A stretch of DNA of 64,000 nucleotides. Origin: Flavobacterium sp. J49 (GTDB lineage Bacteria; Bacteroidota; Bacteroidia; Flavobacteriales; Flavobacteriaceae). The notes beneath the pieces were generated by a model. That model did no database searches. It saw only the letters and a program-made list of their open reading frames with translations, and was not told the origin of the DNA. The position numbers and the translations under genes are program-made. Below, piece by piece: positions 7,151 through 15,766 of the stretch. The stretch lies in contig NZ_JAAQQU010000104.1 of assembly GCF_011742145.1 (NCBI RefSeq), forward strand, positions 515,938 to 579,937. The letters run 5' to 3'. The first letter of the stretch is position 1, and the number at the start of each line of letters is the position of its first letter.

Positions 7151-8397
7151 TGACCTTTAACGCCAAGTTCTGGTTGAAATTTTCCCTATTCAATTTGTTG
7201 ATTGTAGCATTATTAGGGCTTTTGATGCGGTATAAAATAGGTTTTGAATTTCCTTTTTTGAACCAAAAGAACTTACAGCATTCCCATTCTCATTTTGCAT
7301 TTGCCGGTTGGATCAGCCATACGTTGATGGTGTTGATGGTGGGGTTTTTGGAGAAGAAAGGGAAAAGGGAAGAGGGAAAAGGGATAAGGTGGACAAAGTA
7401 TAATAAGATTCTATTGGCCAATTTAATTTGTGCCTATGGGATGTTGGTTTTCTTTATTGTTCAGGGTTATGGCGCTTTTTCGATAGCATTTTCTACCGCT
7501 TCTATAGTGGTATCTTATGTTTTTGGATACCGGTATTGGAAAGATTTGAAGCTGGTTGACGCTACTTCGTTTTCGATTCCTTGGTTTAAAGGCGCGATTT
7601 TTTTCAATGTGATTTCTTCTTTGGGCACTTTTGCTTTGGCGTATATGATGGCGACCCAAAACCTCCATCAAAATGAATATTTGGCGTCTATTTATTACTA
7701 TTTGCATTTTCAATATAACGGTTGGTTTTTCTTTGCCTGTATGGGATTGTTGGTGTATTTTCTCGATTTAAAAACCACCGATTCGCCTTTGTATACCAGA
7801 GTATTTTGGCTGTTTTTTATCGCTTGTATTCCGGCATATTTTTTATCGACGCTGTGGTTGGATTTGCCGTTGTGGATTTATATTCTAACCGTATTGGCTG
7901 CTTTCCTTCAAGTGTTCGCTTGGTTTCCGTTTTTGCTTGGTGTCATCAAAACTAAAAAAACCGTTTTTGAAAACTATCCGTTCTTTCTGCGTTACATTAT
8001 TGTGTTTGTGGCTTTGGCTTTTAGTGTGAAATTGTTGTTGCAATTGGGTTCGACTGTCCCGACGCTCAGTCAGTTGGCTTTTGGTTTCCGACCTATAGTG
8101 ATAGCCTATTTGCATTTGGTGTTATTGGCTGTTATCAGTTTGTTTTTGTTGTTTTATATTTATGTCAATCATTTCTTCTTTATCCGTAAATCCATTAAAT
8201 TCGGAATTACCCTTTTTTCTGTGGGTGTTTTTTTAAACGAGTTGGTATTGGCTGTTCAAGGCATTGCTTCGTTTAGTTATACTTTAATTCCTTGGGTCAA
8301 CGAATCGCTTTTTGTGATTGCAGCCTTGATGGTTTCGGGGATTGCTATCACTGCTTTTTATTCGATAAAAAAAGTTAAAATTCCCGCAGTTTTATGA
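7150..8397 (+). CDS. Polytopic membrane protein with haem-copper-oxidase-like His motifs
   Basis: This 415-residue protein has about twelve hydrophobic segments and no signal peptide. I do not recognise a named family. Three segments recall haem-copper oxidase subunit I: LQHSHSHFAFAGWISHTLMV (His44, 46, 48, 57), YYLHFQYNGWFFFACMG (His186) and IAYLHLVLLAVISL (His322). They fall where helices II, VI and X of that superfamily carry metal or haem ligands, but the HH pair of helix VII is absent. It could be a degenerate oxidase-like subunit, a haem or copper membrane factor, or a partner of the NorB-like protein. The TAATG overlap with the regulator gene and the island around it link it to NO metabolism. 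Hydrophobicity is certain; the superfamily assignment is tentative. Confidence 0.8.
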   Translation: MTFNAKFWLKFSLFNLLIVALLGLLMRYKIGFEFPFLNQKNLQHSHSHFAFAGWISHTLMVLMVGFLEKKGKREEGKGIRWTKYNKILLANLICAYGMLVFFIVQGYGAFSIAFSTASIVVSYVFGYRYWKDLKLVDATSFSIPWFKGAIFFNVISSLGTFALAYMMATQNLHQNEYLASIYYYLHFQYNGWFFFACMGLLVYFLDLKTTDSPLYTRVFWLFFIACIPAYFLSTLWLDLPLWIYILTVLAAFLQVFAWFPFLLGVIKTKKTVFENYPFFLRYIIVFVALAFSVKLLLQLGSTVPTLSQLAFGFRPIVIAYLHLVLLAVISLFLLFYIYVNHFFFIRKSIKFGITLFSVGVFLNELVLAVQGIASFSYTLIPWVNESLFVIAALMVSGIAITAFYSIKKVKIPAVL

Positions 8398-8463
8398 GTT
8401 CAATCATAAAATAACTGTTTCATAGTTAGGTACTTTGTGTGTATAAACCAAGTATTTATTATT

Positions 8464-9015
8464 ATGAAAAATTCCATTAAAATTTTGCTCTTAGCTTGCT
8501 TTTTTGCTGCTGTAGGTTGCAAACAAAGCAGTGAAACCCCAACAGAATCTACCGAAAGCGCACCGGCCCAAAATGTGGGACAAGAAGGTGTAAAAGATGA
8601 AACGTCTAATCCTAATATCGTTCAGGTGGCTTCGGGAAGTAAAGACCACACAACCTTAGTAGCGGCTGTTAAAGCGGCCGAATTGGTTACTTCTTTAAGT
8701 AATGCCGGACCATTTACCGTTTTTGCACCAACCAATGCTGCTTTTGATAAATTACCGGCCGGAACGGTTGACGGTTTGTTAAAACCCGAGAAAAAAGCCG
8801 ATTTGCAAAACGTTTTAGGCTACCACACTTATGTAGGCACTTTGAAAGTTGAATACATGCAAGACGGACAAGAGTTTGACATGGTGTATGGTGGTAAAGT
8901 GAAAATTACCAAGCAAGGCGAAAAAACCTTTGTCAACGGTTCTGAAATAGTCGCTTCTATCGAAACTTCCAACGGGATTATTCACGTGATTGGAGACGTC
9001 TTACTTCCAAAATAG
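8464..9015 (+). CDS. Fasciclin-domain lipoprotein
   Basis: The chosen ATG gives MKNSIKILLLACFFAAVGCK, a good lipobox; an earlier in-frame start would add nine residues before it. A low-complexity linker rich in Thr, Glu and Ser follows, then one fasciclin (FAS1/beta-Ig-h3) domain from about residue 48 to the end. It is recognised by the segments GPFTVFAPTNAAFDKLP and NGIIHVIGDVLLPK. Such proteins act at the cell surface, often in adhesion. It follows the membrane-protein gene in the same direction after 66 bases and ends at a strong terminator. Its link with NO respiration is only positional, though fasciclin lipoproteins do occur near such genes in Bacteroidota. Confidence 0.9.
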   Translation: MKNSIKILLLACFFAAVGCKQSSETPTESTESAPAQNVGQEGVKDETSNPNIVQVASGSKDHTTLVAAVKAAELVTSLSNAGPFTVFAPTNAAFDKLPAGTVDGLLKPEKKADLQNVLGYHTYVGTLKVEYMQDGQEFDMVYGGKVKITKQGEKTFVNGSEIVASIETSNGIIHVIGDVLLPK

Positions 9016-9058
9016 GATAATTATTAATTCAAATCTTGTTTTTCTTTTTTGAAAGGGA

Positions 9059-9091
9059 AAAGGCGTGAAAGTTGTCATTCACGCCTTTTTT
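9059..9091 (+). terminator. Intrinsic terminator after the fasciclin gene
   Basis: AAAGGCGTGAA pairs with TTCACGCCTTT around an eight-base loop, followed by a T-run. It closes the crp/fnr, membrane-protein and fasciclin unit and separates it from norC. Confidence 0.88.
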
Positions 9092-9135
9092 GTGATTAAA
9101 ATCATAAGCAATCGCTTTTTGTTTGCTTCTCTTTG
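9092..9135 (+). promoter_or_regulatory. Putative operator and -7 element of the norCB-like promoter
   Basis: GTGATTAAAATCAT is a weaker match to the island's ATGAYTAnAGTCAT palindrome (two changed positions). TCTCTTTG, close to TAnnTTTG with one mismatch, has its centre 33 bp downstream of the site centre; elsewhere in the island the spacing is 34. The site begins right after the terminator T-run. I consider it probable but less certain than the others. Confidence 0.5.
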
Positions 9136-9161
9136 CACTACCAATTCAATGTCTTTCGGCT

Positions 9162-9596
9162 ATGACTCCACCGAGAAAATACCTATTCTTATTACTGCTG
9201 TTGCTGGCTTTGTTTTCAAGTTACAATTACATTATTTATACCGATACCTCGGCTTATGGTGCGGTTCGATTGTCGGGAAAAGCAGTTCAGGGCGAGAAAC
9301 TTTGGCTGGAAAACAATTGCCATTCCTGTCACCAAATTTACGGCTTGGGCGGTTATCTCGGTCCCGATTTGACCAATGTCTATTCCTTTAGAAAGCGGGA
9401 TGATAAGTTTTTGAAATCAATGTTCAACAGTGGTATCAAAGCCATGCCGCAATTTGATTTTAATGAAACAGAAAAAGAAGAATTGCTGCAATTTTTAATC
9501 GAAATAGACCAAACGGGACAGTATCCGAATACCAAAGCTCAAATTGAAGCTGACGGCTGGGTCAAAATTGAAAACCAAAATAAAACGCATGAATAA
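9162..9596 (+). CDS. norC: NorC-like membrane-anchored cytochrome c
   Basis: I chose ATG for MTPPRKYLFLLLLLLALFSS rather than a TTG 13 codons upstream. The 144-residue protein has one N-terminal membrane anchor and then one c-type haem site, CHSCH, within GEKLWLENNCHSCHQIYGLG, and a GPDLTNVYS motif. This order is the same as in NorC, the electron-entry subunit of cytochrome-c-dependent NO reductase. A Met that could be the sixth haem ligand is in IKAMPQFDF. The gene overlaps norB by eight bases, as norC-norB pairs often do. It should take electrons from periplasmic or membrane donors and pass them to the NorB-like subunit. Confidence 0.85.
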   Translation: MTPPRKYLFLLLLLLALFSSYNYIIYTDTSAYGAVRLSGKAVQGEKLWLENNCHSCHQIYGLGGYLGPDLTNVYSFRKRDDKFLKSMFNSGIKAMPQFDFNETEKEELLQFLIEIDQTGQYPNTKAQIEADGWVKIENQNKTHE

Positions 9597-10920
9597 TACC
9601 CGTTATCCTTTTTACTTTATTGCTGCCGGATTGCTTTCTTTGCTGTTGGGTTTGCTGTGCGGATTGCTCGCCGGTTTCCAATATGTCATTCCCGAATTTA
9701 TCAAAGAAACGCTACCGTTCAACGCACTTCGACCATTGCATACTTTGTTTGTGGTTTCATGGGTTTTGCTCACGGCCATTGGAGGTGCTTATTATTATTT
9801 GGGCCAAAATAATCCCGAAAAAGCACTCAATCAAAAGCTGATCAAGAGTCACTTTTGGTTGTTTATCCTTACCGGATTCGGCATTGCAGCATCTTATTTG
9901 TTTCAAAATTTTGCCGGAAAAGAATACCTCGAATTCCCAAGCTATTTCTATTTCCCGATTGTGTTGGGCTGGATTTTATTCGGTATTACCTACTTCAAAA
10001 ATTTAGCGGTTTCTTTCAAGAGTTGGCCGGTTTACTACTGGATGTGGGCAACAGGCATCGTCTTGATGGTTTACCATTTCACCGAAGCCCATTTGTGGTT
10101 GCTGCCTTATTTTAAAGAACATTTTGTGCAAAATGTGGCCCTGCAATGGAAAGCCGGCGGTTCGTATGTAGGTTCTTGGAATATGCTGGTTTATGGTACG
10201 GCAATCTATATTATGACTAAAATAGGGAATGATGACCGCTATGCTAAATCAGGGAAGGCGTTTTTCTTTTACTTTTTAGGATTGACCAACTTGATGTTTG
10301 GCTGGGCGCATCACGTTTATATTGTTCCTACAGCGCCATGGATTCGCTATTTCGCTTACGGCATCAGCATGACCGAATGGATTATATTGTTTTCAATTGT
10401 TTACGACTGGAAAAAAAATTTGGGGAAGGAAACAAAAACGGCATTTCCTTTGGCATATCAATTCATGCTTTTGGCTGATTTCTGGGTGTTTTTAAACATT
10501 ATTTTAGCCCTGGTGATTTCTATACCGGCCATTAATTTATTCACGCATGGCACGCATATTACAGTGGCGCATTCCATGGGAACTACGATTGGTATCAATA
10601 CTTTGATATTGTTGTCTTCGGTCACTTATATTTTGGAATCCAATAACGGTTTGGTTGCAGTAAAAAGAATGCAAAGAGGGATTTTCATTTTCCATATTTC
10701 GTTTTTGCTTTTCTGGATTAGTTTATTGTTGATGGGGGTTAAAAAAGCGTATTGGACCCATTTTAATCAAGTACTTTCCTTTGCCCAATTTCAAGAGGGA
10801 ATGCATTGGTTTTATGTGCTTTTTGTGCTTTTCGGTTTGGGAATTTTGGCAGGATTGTATCTGATTGTCTTTGAACTGCTGAAAAACATTAAAAAACAAC
10901 TCGTTTCATTGCCGAGATGA
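9589..10920 (+). CDS. norB: Divergent NorB-like haem-copper oxidase superfamily subunit
   Basis: The ATG for MNNTRYPFYFIAAGLLSLLL overlaps norC and is preferred over a start 15 codons upstream. The 443-residue protein has about twelve membrane helices. Superfamily landmarks are His51 in ALRPLHTLFVVSW (helix II haem ligand), His241-His242 in FGWAHHVYIVP (helix VII metal ligands) and His328 in THITVAHSMGTTIG (helix X haem ligand). By my alignment two usual ligands are missing: helix VI reads QWKAGGSYVGSW, with Gly191 where a metal-binding His stands, and helix X has Met330 where the low-spin haem His stands. NO reductase is the best call given norC and the nos operon. Variant NOR families with altered ligands exist, so activity is likely but the class is unassigned. 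Confidence 0.78.
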   Translation: MNNTRYPFYFIAAGLLSLLLGLLCGLLAGFQYVIPEFIKETLPFNALRPLHTLFVVSWVLLTAIGGAYYYLGQNNPEKALNQKLIKSHFWLFILTGFGIAASYLFQNFAGKEYLEFPSYFYFPIVLGWILFGITYFKNLAVSFKSWPVYYWMWATGIVLMVYHFTEAHLWLLPYFKEHFVQNVALQWKAGGSYVGSWNMLVYGTAIYIMTKIGNDDRYAKSGKAFFFYFLGLTNLMFGWAHHVYIVPTAPWIRYFAYGISMTEWIILFSIVYDWKKNLGKETKTAFPLAYQFMLLADFWVFLNIILALVISIPAINLFTHGTHITVAHSMGTTIGINTLILLSSVTYILESNNGLVAVKRMQRGIFIFHISFLLFWISLLLMGVKKAYWTHFNQVLSFAQFQEGMHWFYVLFVLFGLGILAGLYLIVFELLKNIKKQLVSLPR

Positions 10921-10983
10921 CATATATCATACTTTATCCGGAATGATTTTGCAAAATTCGCCCCTTATTTAAAACGTTACCAC

Positions 10984-12798
10984 ATGACTACTACGAAAAA
11001 TATCCATACTTTCCACATACCCGTAATGGGTTTGGCTTATACCATTGATAGCCCGATTCGCGTAGCACAATACGGAATTTCCTCTGTAATCTCCATCACC
11101 GATGATGAACTGATAGAAAAGATGCGTGCTTTTTACAGTAAAAAATTTAGCTTGCCTTACCAGGAAATTACTCAAAAATGCCATGATTATCGGGCGGAAC
11201 GCATCAAGCACTATTTGAATATGGTGGATAAAATCGTCAAAGATAAGTTTGAAAGTTTTAAAAACGAGTTGGCGGAAAACAAAACCGCTTTGGAAAACTA
11301 CATTGCCTTATTGCCCAATAAATCCGAATTGAAAAAGGGACTGCAAAAGTTCATCGATGAAGGGTTGTTGATAAAAGAATCGGTGAAGAATTACTTGGCC
11401 GAACACTTTTCGCCCGGTGAGATAGATGTGAATATCATGACCAAAGTGGATAAGGATAATTTTGATAAAAACGAGCAATTGCCGGTTGAATTTAACGATG
11501 CTCATGCTTCTTTGCGCGGTTTTGCCGAGAGCGATTTGACCTCTTCAGTGGTTCTTTCGGCGGGCATGAATCCGAGATTGTACAGCTATTTTGAGCAGTT
11601 TCCGGTGTTTTATCCTGATGCTCACGGACAATTACCAAAGAAAATAATATTGAAAGTAAGCGACTTTCGTTCGGCGATGATTCAAGGGAATTTCTTGGCC
11701 AAAAAAGGGCTTTGGGTTTCGGAATACCGTATCGAATCGGGGTTGAATTGCGGCGGACATGCGTTTGCTACCGATGGTTTTTTAATGGGACCGATTTTGG
11801 AAGAATTCAAAACCAAGAAAGCACAATTAATCCAATCCGCTCATGAGTTGATGGTCAAGGCTTTGGTCGCTAAAAATCTTCCTGTTCCGGCACAGCCCTT
11901 CGACTTAAAAATCACGGCTCAAGGTGGCGTAGGAACAGCTGAAGAACACGAGTTTTTGTTGACTCATTTTGAAATGAATGCTGTAGGCTGGGGTTCGCCC
12001 TTTTTATTGGTTCCCGAAGCGACATCGGTAGATGAAGAAACCAGAACGCTTTTGGCGAAAGCCCAAGAAAAAGATTTTTACCTGAGTGACATATCGCCGC
12101 TGGGAGTTCCGTTTAATTCCGTAAAAGGGATGAGTAATGATCTTTGGAAACAAAAGCGCATTGACGAAAACAAAGCCGGAAGTTCATGTCCGAAAAAACT
12201 ATTAGCACTAAGCAAAGAATACGATCCGCAAGGCATGTGTACTGCTTCTAAAAAATACCAGGATATTAAATTGGCTGAATTAGAAGCGCAAAAAGACCGA
12301 TTAACTGAATTAGAAATTCAGAAAAAACAGCACAAGATATTTGAAAAATCGTGTCTGTGCGTCGGTTTGGCCAATGCTTCTTACATGGAAAACAATCTCG
12401 AAGTCAAAGGGCAACAGCAAGGTGTGGTGATTTGTCCCGGACCGAATTTGGCGTATTTTGACCGCGTCATTTCTTTGGCCGATATGGTGAAACACATTTA
12501 CGGCAACGCCAATGTAATGCCTGATTTGAAGCGACCGAATATGTTTGTCAATGAGTTGAAAATGTATGTTGATTATTTGAAAAATGAATTGGACCAGTTT
12601 ACCGATGATTTTACGACAGCACAACTTAAAAAATGGAATGCTTTTAAAAGCAATTTGCTTTCGGGAATTGAGTATTACTCGGATTTGTTTGTCAACACCG
12701 ATTTTTTCAGCAACGAAAAAACGGTTATTGAGCAACAGTTACAGTTTTACAAGTCAGAAGTCAACGGGATTACTTTGCCTGTTTTGGAAGCCGTATGA
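10984..12798 (+). CDS. Putative TIM-barrel flavoprotein (nitronate-monooxygenase-like) with Cys motifs
   Basis: This 604-residue cytoplasmic protein belongs to no family I can name with certainty. Features recall nitronate monooxygenase/PfaD-type FMN barrels: an N-terminal IPVMGLAYTIDSPIRVAQYG, SGLNCGGHAFATDG near residue 256 (compare the AGGH motif with its catalytic His), GGVGTAEEHEFLL near 315 (FMN phosphate-type loop) and VGWGSPFLLVPEAT. A helical insertion covers about residues 40 to 165. The C-terminal third holds Cys402 (SSCPKK), Cys419 (GMCTAS), Cys457 and Cys459 (KSCLCVG) and Cys484 (VICPGPN), enough for an iron-sulfur site. It follows norB by 63 bases and is convergent with nrdG. 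The context suggests an anaerobic redox role; the substrate is unknown. Confidence 0.7.
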   Translation: MTTTKNIHTFHIPVMGLAYTIDSPIRVAQYGISSVISITDDELIEKMRAFYSKKFSLPYQEITQKCHDYRAERIKHYLNMVDKIVKDKFESFKNELAENKTALENYIALLPNKSELKKGLQKFIDEGLLIKESVKNYLAEHFSPGEIDVNIMTKVDKDNFDKNEQLPVEFNDAHASLRGFAESDLTSSVVLSAGMNPRLYSYFEQFPVFYPDAHGQLPKKIILKVSDFRSAMIQGNFLAKKGLWVSEYRIESGLNCGGHAFATDGFLMGPILEEFKTKKAQLIQSAHELMVKALVAKNLPVPAQPFDLKITAQGGVGTAEEHEFLLTHFEMNAVGWGSPFLLVPEATSVDEETRTLLAKAQEKDFYLSDISPLGVPFNSVKGMSNDLWKQKRIDENKAGSSCPKKLLALSKEYDPQGMCTASKKYQDIKLAELEAQKDRLTELEIQKKQHKIFEKSCLCVGLANASYMENNLEVKGQQQGVVICPGPNLAYFDRVISLADMVKHIYGNANVMPDLKRPNMFVNELKMYVDYLKNELDQFTDDFTTAQLKKWNAFKSNLLSGIEYYSDLFVNTDFFSNEKTVIEQQLQFYKSEVNGITLPVLEAV

Positions 12799-12799
12799 T

Positions 12800-13474
12800 T
12801 TACCGGAGCACAATTTTTATAGCTGTATTGACCGGCAAATGGTTCTCTAAACGGGTGTGTGAATTGGGCAATTTTCCGATGGTTTCTACATTGTTTTTGA
12901 AATGTTGGATGTAATAGGTTCCGGTATATTCATTGAATTTTAGGTAATCAATCATGTCTTTAACTTCCTCTTTGGCCAGCAGTTCAGAATGGTAAGTGGT
13001 GCGAATTTCAAAAGGAATATTCGTTTTGAAGAGCAACTGTACGGATTGCTCAAATTGGTCATACAAATCCGTTTGGGTAATTGACAGGAAAGATTCTCGG
13101 GTAGATTTAAAATCCAGCGCTACATAATCTAGCAACTTTTGTTCTATGAGCGATTGTAAAACGTCGGGTTTAGAACCGTTGGTGTCTACTTTTACTAAAA
13201 ATCCCATGGCTTTTACCAAGCGTATTTGTTCTATAATGTCTTTGTGAATTAAGCATTCACCACCGCTAAAGACTACCGCATCCAGCAAACCTCTACGGGT
13301 TTCCAAAAAAGAGATCATTTCGGAAAAGGTAAATTTGCCTTTCCCGAAAACAATCTCAGGATTATAGCAATATAAACACCGCATATTGCATCCGGCATAC
13401 CACAGGATACAAGCAGATTTGTCCGGATAGTCCAATAGGGTAAACGGGGTTATATTGCTGACTGATTTAACCAT
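12800..13474 (-). CDS. nrdG: Anaerobic ribonucleotide reductase activating protein (radical SAM)
   Basis: This 224-residue protein carries the radical SAM motif CNMRCLYC (CxxxCxxC) near residue 29 and a glycine-rich FSGGECLIH for S-adenosylmethionine binding. The N-terminus (ITPFTLLDYPDKSACILWYAG) is that of the YjjW/NrdG-type activases paired with class III ribonucleotide reductases. It makes the glycyl radical on its partner under anaerobic conditions. Its start overlaps the stop of the 55-residue glycyl-radical gene, so translation is probably coupled, and it is last in the ric-nrdD unit. Confidence 0.93.
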   Translation of the reverse strand: MVKSVSNITPFTLLDYPDKSACILWYAGCNMRCLYCYNPEIVFGKGKFTFSEMISFLETRRGLLDAVVFSGGECLIHKDIIEQIRLVKAMGFLVKVDTNGSKPDVLQSLIEQKLLDYVALDFKSTRESFLSITQTDLYDQFEQSVQLLFKTNIPFEIRTTYHSELLAKEEVKDMIDYLKFNEYTGTYYIQHFKNNVETIGKLPNSHTRLENHLPVNTAIKIVLR

Positions 13475-13634
13475 TTGGACATTCTTTAAAATGCAGCCGC
13501 TGCTTGTGTTCGCCTTTTTTTCCGATGTTAAAGCTTTCCACCGGTCGATGGTACCCCATTACTCTGGTGTATACGAGGCATTTTGTTCTGGATTGTTGGT
13601 GTTGTTCCAACAGCTCATTGGTCTTGGTTTTCAT
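13467..13634 (-). CDS. Detached glycyl-radical domain of class III ribonucleotide reductase
   Basis: This 55-residue gene starts with ATGAAAACC inside the end of nrdD (20 bases of overlap, different frame) and runs into nrdG (8 bases of overlap). Its protein contains CLVYTRVMGYHRPVESFNIG, where RVMGY fits the RxxGY glycyl-radical loop that normally ends NrdD. The Gly at residue 27 would carry the radical. The long NrdD here stops just after its zinc-binding cysteines and has no RxxGY of its own, so this peptide seems essential. Comparable short proteins annotated as anaerobic ribonucleotide reductase occur in other bacteria. A frameshifted remnant is the alternative, but the independent start codon and intact length argue for a real gene. 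Confidence 0.82.
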   Translation of the reverse strand: MKTKTNELLEQHQQSRTKCLVYTRVMGYHRPVESFNIGKKGEHKQRLHFKECPNG

Positions 13635-15732
13635 AGGTGTTTTGGTTTAGTTTTTCTAATAAGGCATCGTCACATTTCGGACAGTACTCGTGTTCGCCGT
13701 TGAGGTAACCGTGAACCGGACAAACACTAAAGACAGGTGTTACAGTGATATAGGGCAATTTGAATTTGGACAAGACGGTTTTGACAAAGTTTTTACAGGC
13801 AACAGGTGTGCTGATTCTTTCATTCATGTATAAATGCAGTACGGTTCCGCCGGTGTATTTACATTGCAATTCGTCTTGCATTAAGAGTGCTTCAAACGGG
13901 TCTTGGGTAAAATCAACCGGGATTTGCGAGCTGTTGGTGTAATAAATGTTCTCTTCCATGCCGGCTTGCAGAATGTTCGGGTAACGCTTTTTGTCTTCTT
14001 TAGCAAAGCGATAGGTCGTGCCTTCGGCCGGAGTGGCTTCGAGGTTGTAGAGATTTCCGGTGGCTTCCTGAAATTCTTTCATGCGGTTGCGGATGTATTC
14101 CAAAATTTCGATAGAAAATTCATGTCCGAAACGCGTCGTAATGTCTTCCTTGTCTTCAGTAAAATTGCGCACCATTTCATTCATGCCATTAACTCCAATG
14201 GTCGAAAAGTGATTTCTGAAATGCGGTAAATATCTTTTGGTATAAGGATACAAACCGCGGTCATACATCTCTTGGATAAACTTTCGTTTCTTCTCTAAAG
14301 TTGATTTTGACAGTTCCATCAATCGGTCTAGTTGATGGAACAACTCTTCTTTATTGCCTTCGTAAAGATAGCCCAAACGCGCCATGTTGATGGTGACCAC
14401 GCCAATGCTTCCGGTCATTTCTGCGCTCCCGAATAAACCGTTGCCGCGTTTTAACAATTCTCTTAAATCGAGTTGCAAACGGCAACACATGCTGCGAACA
14501 GCATTGGGTTTGTAAGCATTAGGGTTTTCGATTTTATTCCCGTTTTCATCTAAAAGATATTGGCTTCCGATAAAATTCTGGAAATATGACGAGCCAATCT
14601 TAGCGGTGTTTTCAAACAGCAGTTCGGTGTTTTCGCCATCCCAATCAAAATCTTCGGTGATGTTTACAGTCGGAATTGGGAAGGTAAACGGTTGCCCATT
14701 GGCATCACCTTCAGTCATCACGGTATAATAGGCTTTGTTGATGAGGTTCATTTCGGGTTGGAAATGTTCGTAGCGCATTTCAATCAAGGAATCTACGCCA
14801 CGTTCTTTGGCGCGTGCCAAAATGTTTTCATCGGATATGGTTCCAAATAAATGGTGGTCATTCTTGGTCGGAATTTGTTCCTTTAAATCGGAAGGCACTA
14901 CCCAGTCTAAGGTAATATTGGTAAAAGGCGATTGTCCCCAACGCGCGGGAACATTTAAGTTGTAAACAAAACTGCGAACCGCTTTGAGCACCTCGTCAAA
15001 AGACAAATTGTCTTTGAAAACATAGGGTGCTAAATACGTGTCAAACGAGCTAAATGCCTGCGCGCCGGCCCATTCGCTTTGCAAAATTCCGAGGAAGTTG
15101 GCCATTTGTCCCAAAGCTTCTCGGAAATGCGATGGTGCTTTGCTTTCCACACGCCCACGAACGCCGTTGAAACCGTCATTGAGCAACACCCTTAAACTCC
15201 AACCCGCACAATAGCCGGTTAAACAATCCAAATCGTGGATATGAATGTCGCCGTTGCGGTGGGCGTAACCTTCTTCTTTAGAATAGACTTTATCCAACCA
15301 ATAATTGGCAATGATTTTTCCGGCCACATTGTTGACTAAACCCGCATTGGAATAGGAAGTATTGGCATTGGCATTGATGCGCCAATCGGTTTGGGAAATG
15401 TATTCTTCGATGGTTTGGGTGCTGTCTACATAAGTCGTGTCGTCATTTAACCCTTGAATGTGTTCGCGTTGTAGTTTTCGCGTATGCCTATACAACATAA
15501 ACGAACGCATGACGGTGAAATATTGGTTTTCAAAAAGCGTTTGCTCAATGATATCCTGAATTTCTTCGACCGCCCAAGTATCTTTAGCAGCAATCGCAGC
15601 GATTACTTTTTCAAAAACACGCTCATCATACGGAAGCGAAACGCTGGTAAAGCTCTTGACTATCGCATCCTTTATCTTAAAAGGTTCAAAAGGTTTATAA
15701 TCTCCGTTTCTTTTGATGACATATTTTTCCAT
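13615..15732 (-). CDS. nrdD: Anaerobic (class III) ribonucleoside-triphosphate reductase, large part
   Basis: This 705-residue protein makes deoxyribonucleotides without oxygen. The N-terminus is an ATP-cone (about residues 1 to 95, starting MEKYVIKRNGDYKPFEP), followed by the alpha/beta barrel with segments such as GDIHIHDLDCLTGYCAGWSL. The C-terminus carries the zinc site CPVHGYLNGEHEYCPKC and then ends after about 20 residues. The glycyl-radical loop that should follow is encoded by the next, overlapping short gene. The gene is 34 bases downstream of ric on the same strand and shares its predicted operator, so it should be expressed under NO or oxygen-limited conditions. Confidence 0.95.
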   Translation of the reverse strand: MEKYVIKRNGDYKPFEPFKIKDAIVKSFTSVSLPYDERVFEKVIAAIAAKDTWAVEEIQDIIEQTLFENQYFTVMRSFMLYRHTRKLQREHIQGLNDDTTYVDSTQTIEEYISQTDWRINANANTSYSNAGLVNNVAGKIIANYWLDKVYSKEEGYAHRNGDIHIHDLDCLTGYCAGWSLRVLLNDGFNGVRGRVESKAPSHFREALGQMANFLGILQSEWAGAQAFSSFDTYLAPYVFKDNLSFDEVLKAVRSFVYNLNVPARWGQSPFTNITLDWVVPSDLKEQIPTKNDHHLFGTISDENILARAKERGVDSLIEMRYEHFQPEMNLINKAYYTVMTEGDANGQPFTFPIPTVNITEDFDWDGENTELLFENTAKIGSSYFQNFIGSQYLLDENGNKIENPNAYKPNAVRSMCCRLQLDLRELLKRGNGLFGSAEMTGSIGVVTINMARLGYLYEGNKEELFHQLDRLMELSKSTLEKKRKFIQEMYDRGLYPYTKRYLPHFRNHFSTIGVNGMNEMVRNFTEDKEDITTRFGHEFSIEILEYIRNRMKEFQEATGNLYNLEATPAEGTTYRFAKEDKKRYPNILQAGMEENIYYTNSSQIPVDFTQDPFEALLMQDELQCKYTGGTVLHLYMNERISTPVACKNFVKTVLSKFKLPYITVTPVFSVCPVHGYLNGEHEYCPKCDDALLEKLNQNTYENQDQ

Positions 15733-15766
15733 GATGAGCGTGGTTTTTAGGTTAGGTTAGCATTGA

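Noticed and set aside
10921-10983. ATCAT...ATGAT inverted pair before the putative flavoprotein gene
   Set aside because: Spacing between the halves is about 12 bases, unlike the compact palindrome of the island, and no matched -7 element follows.
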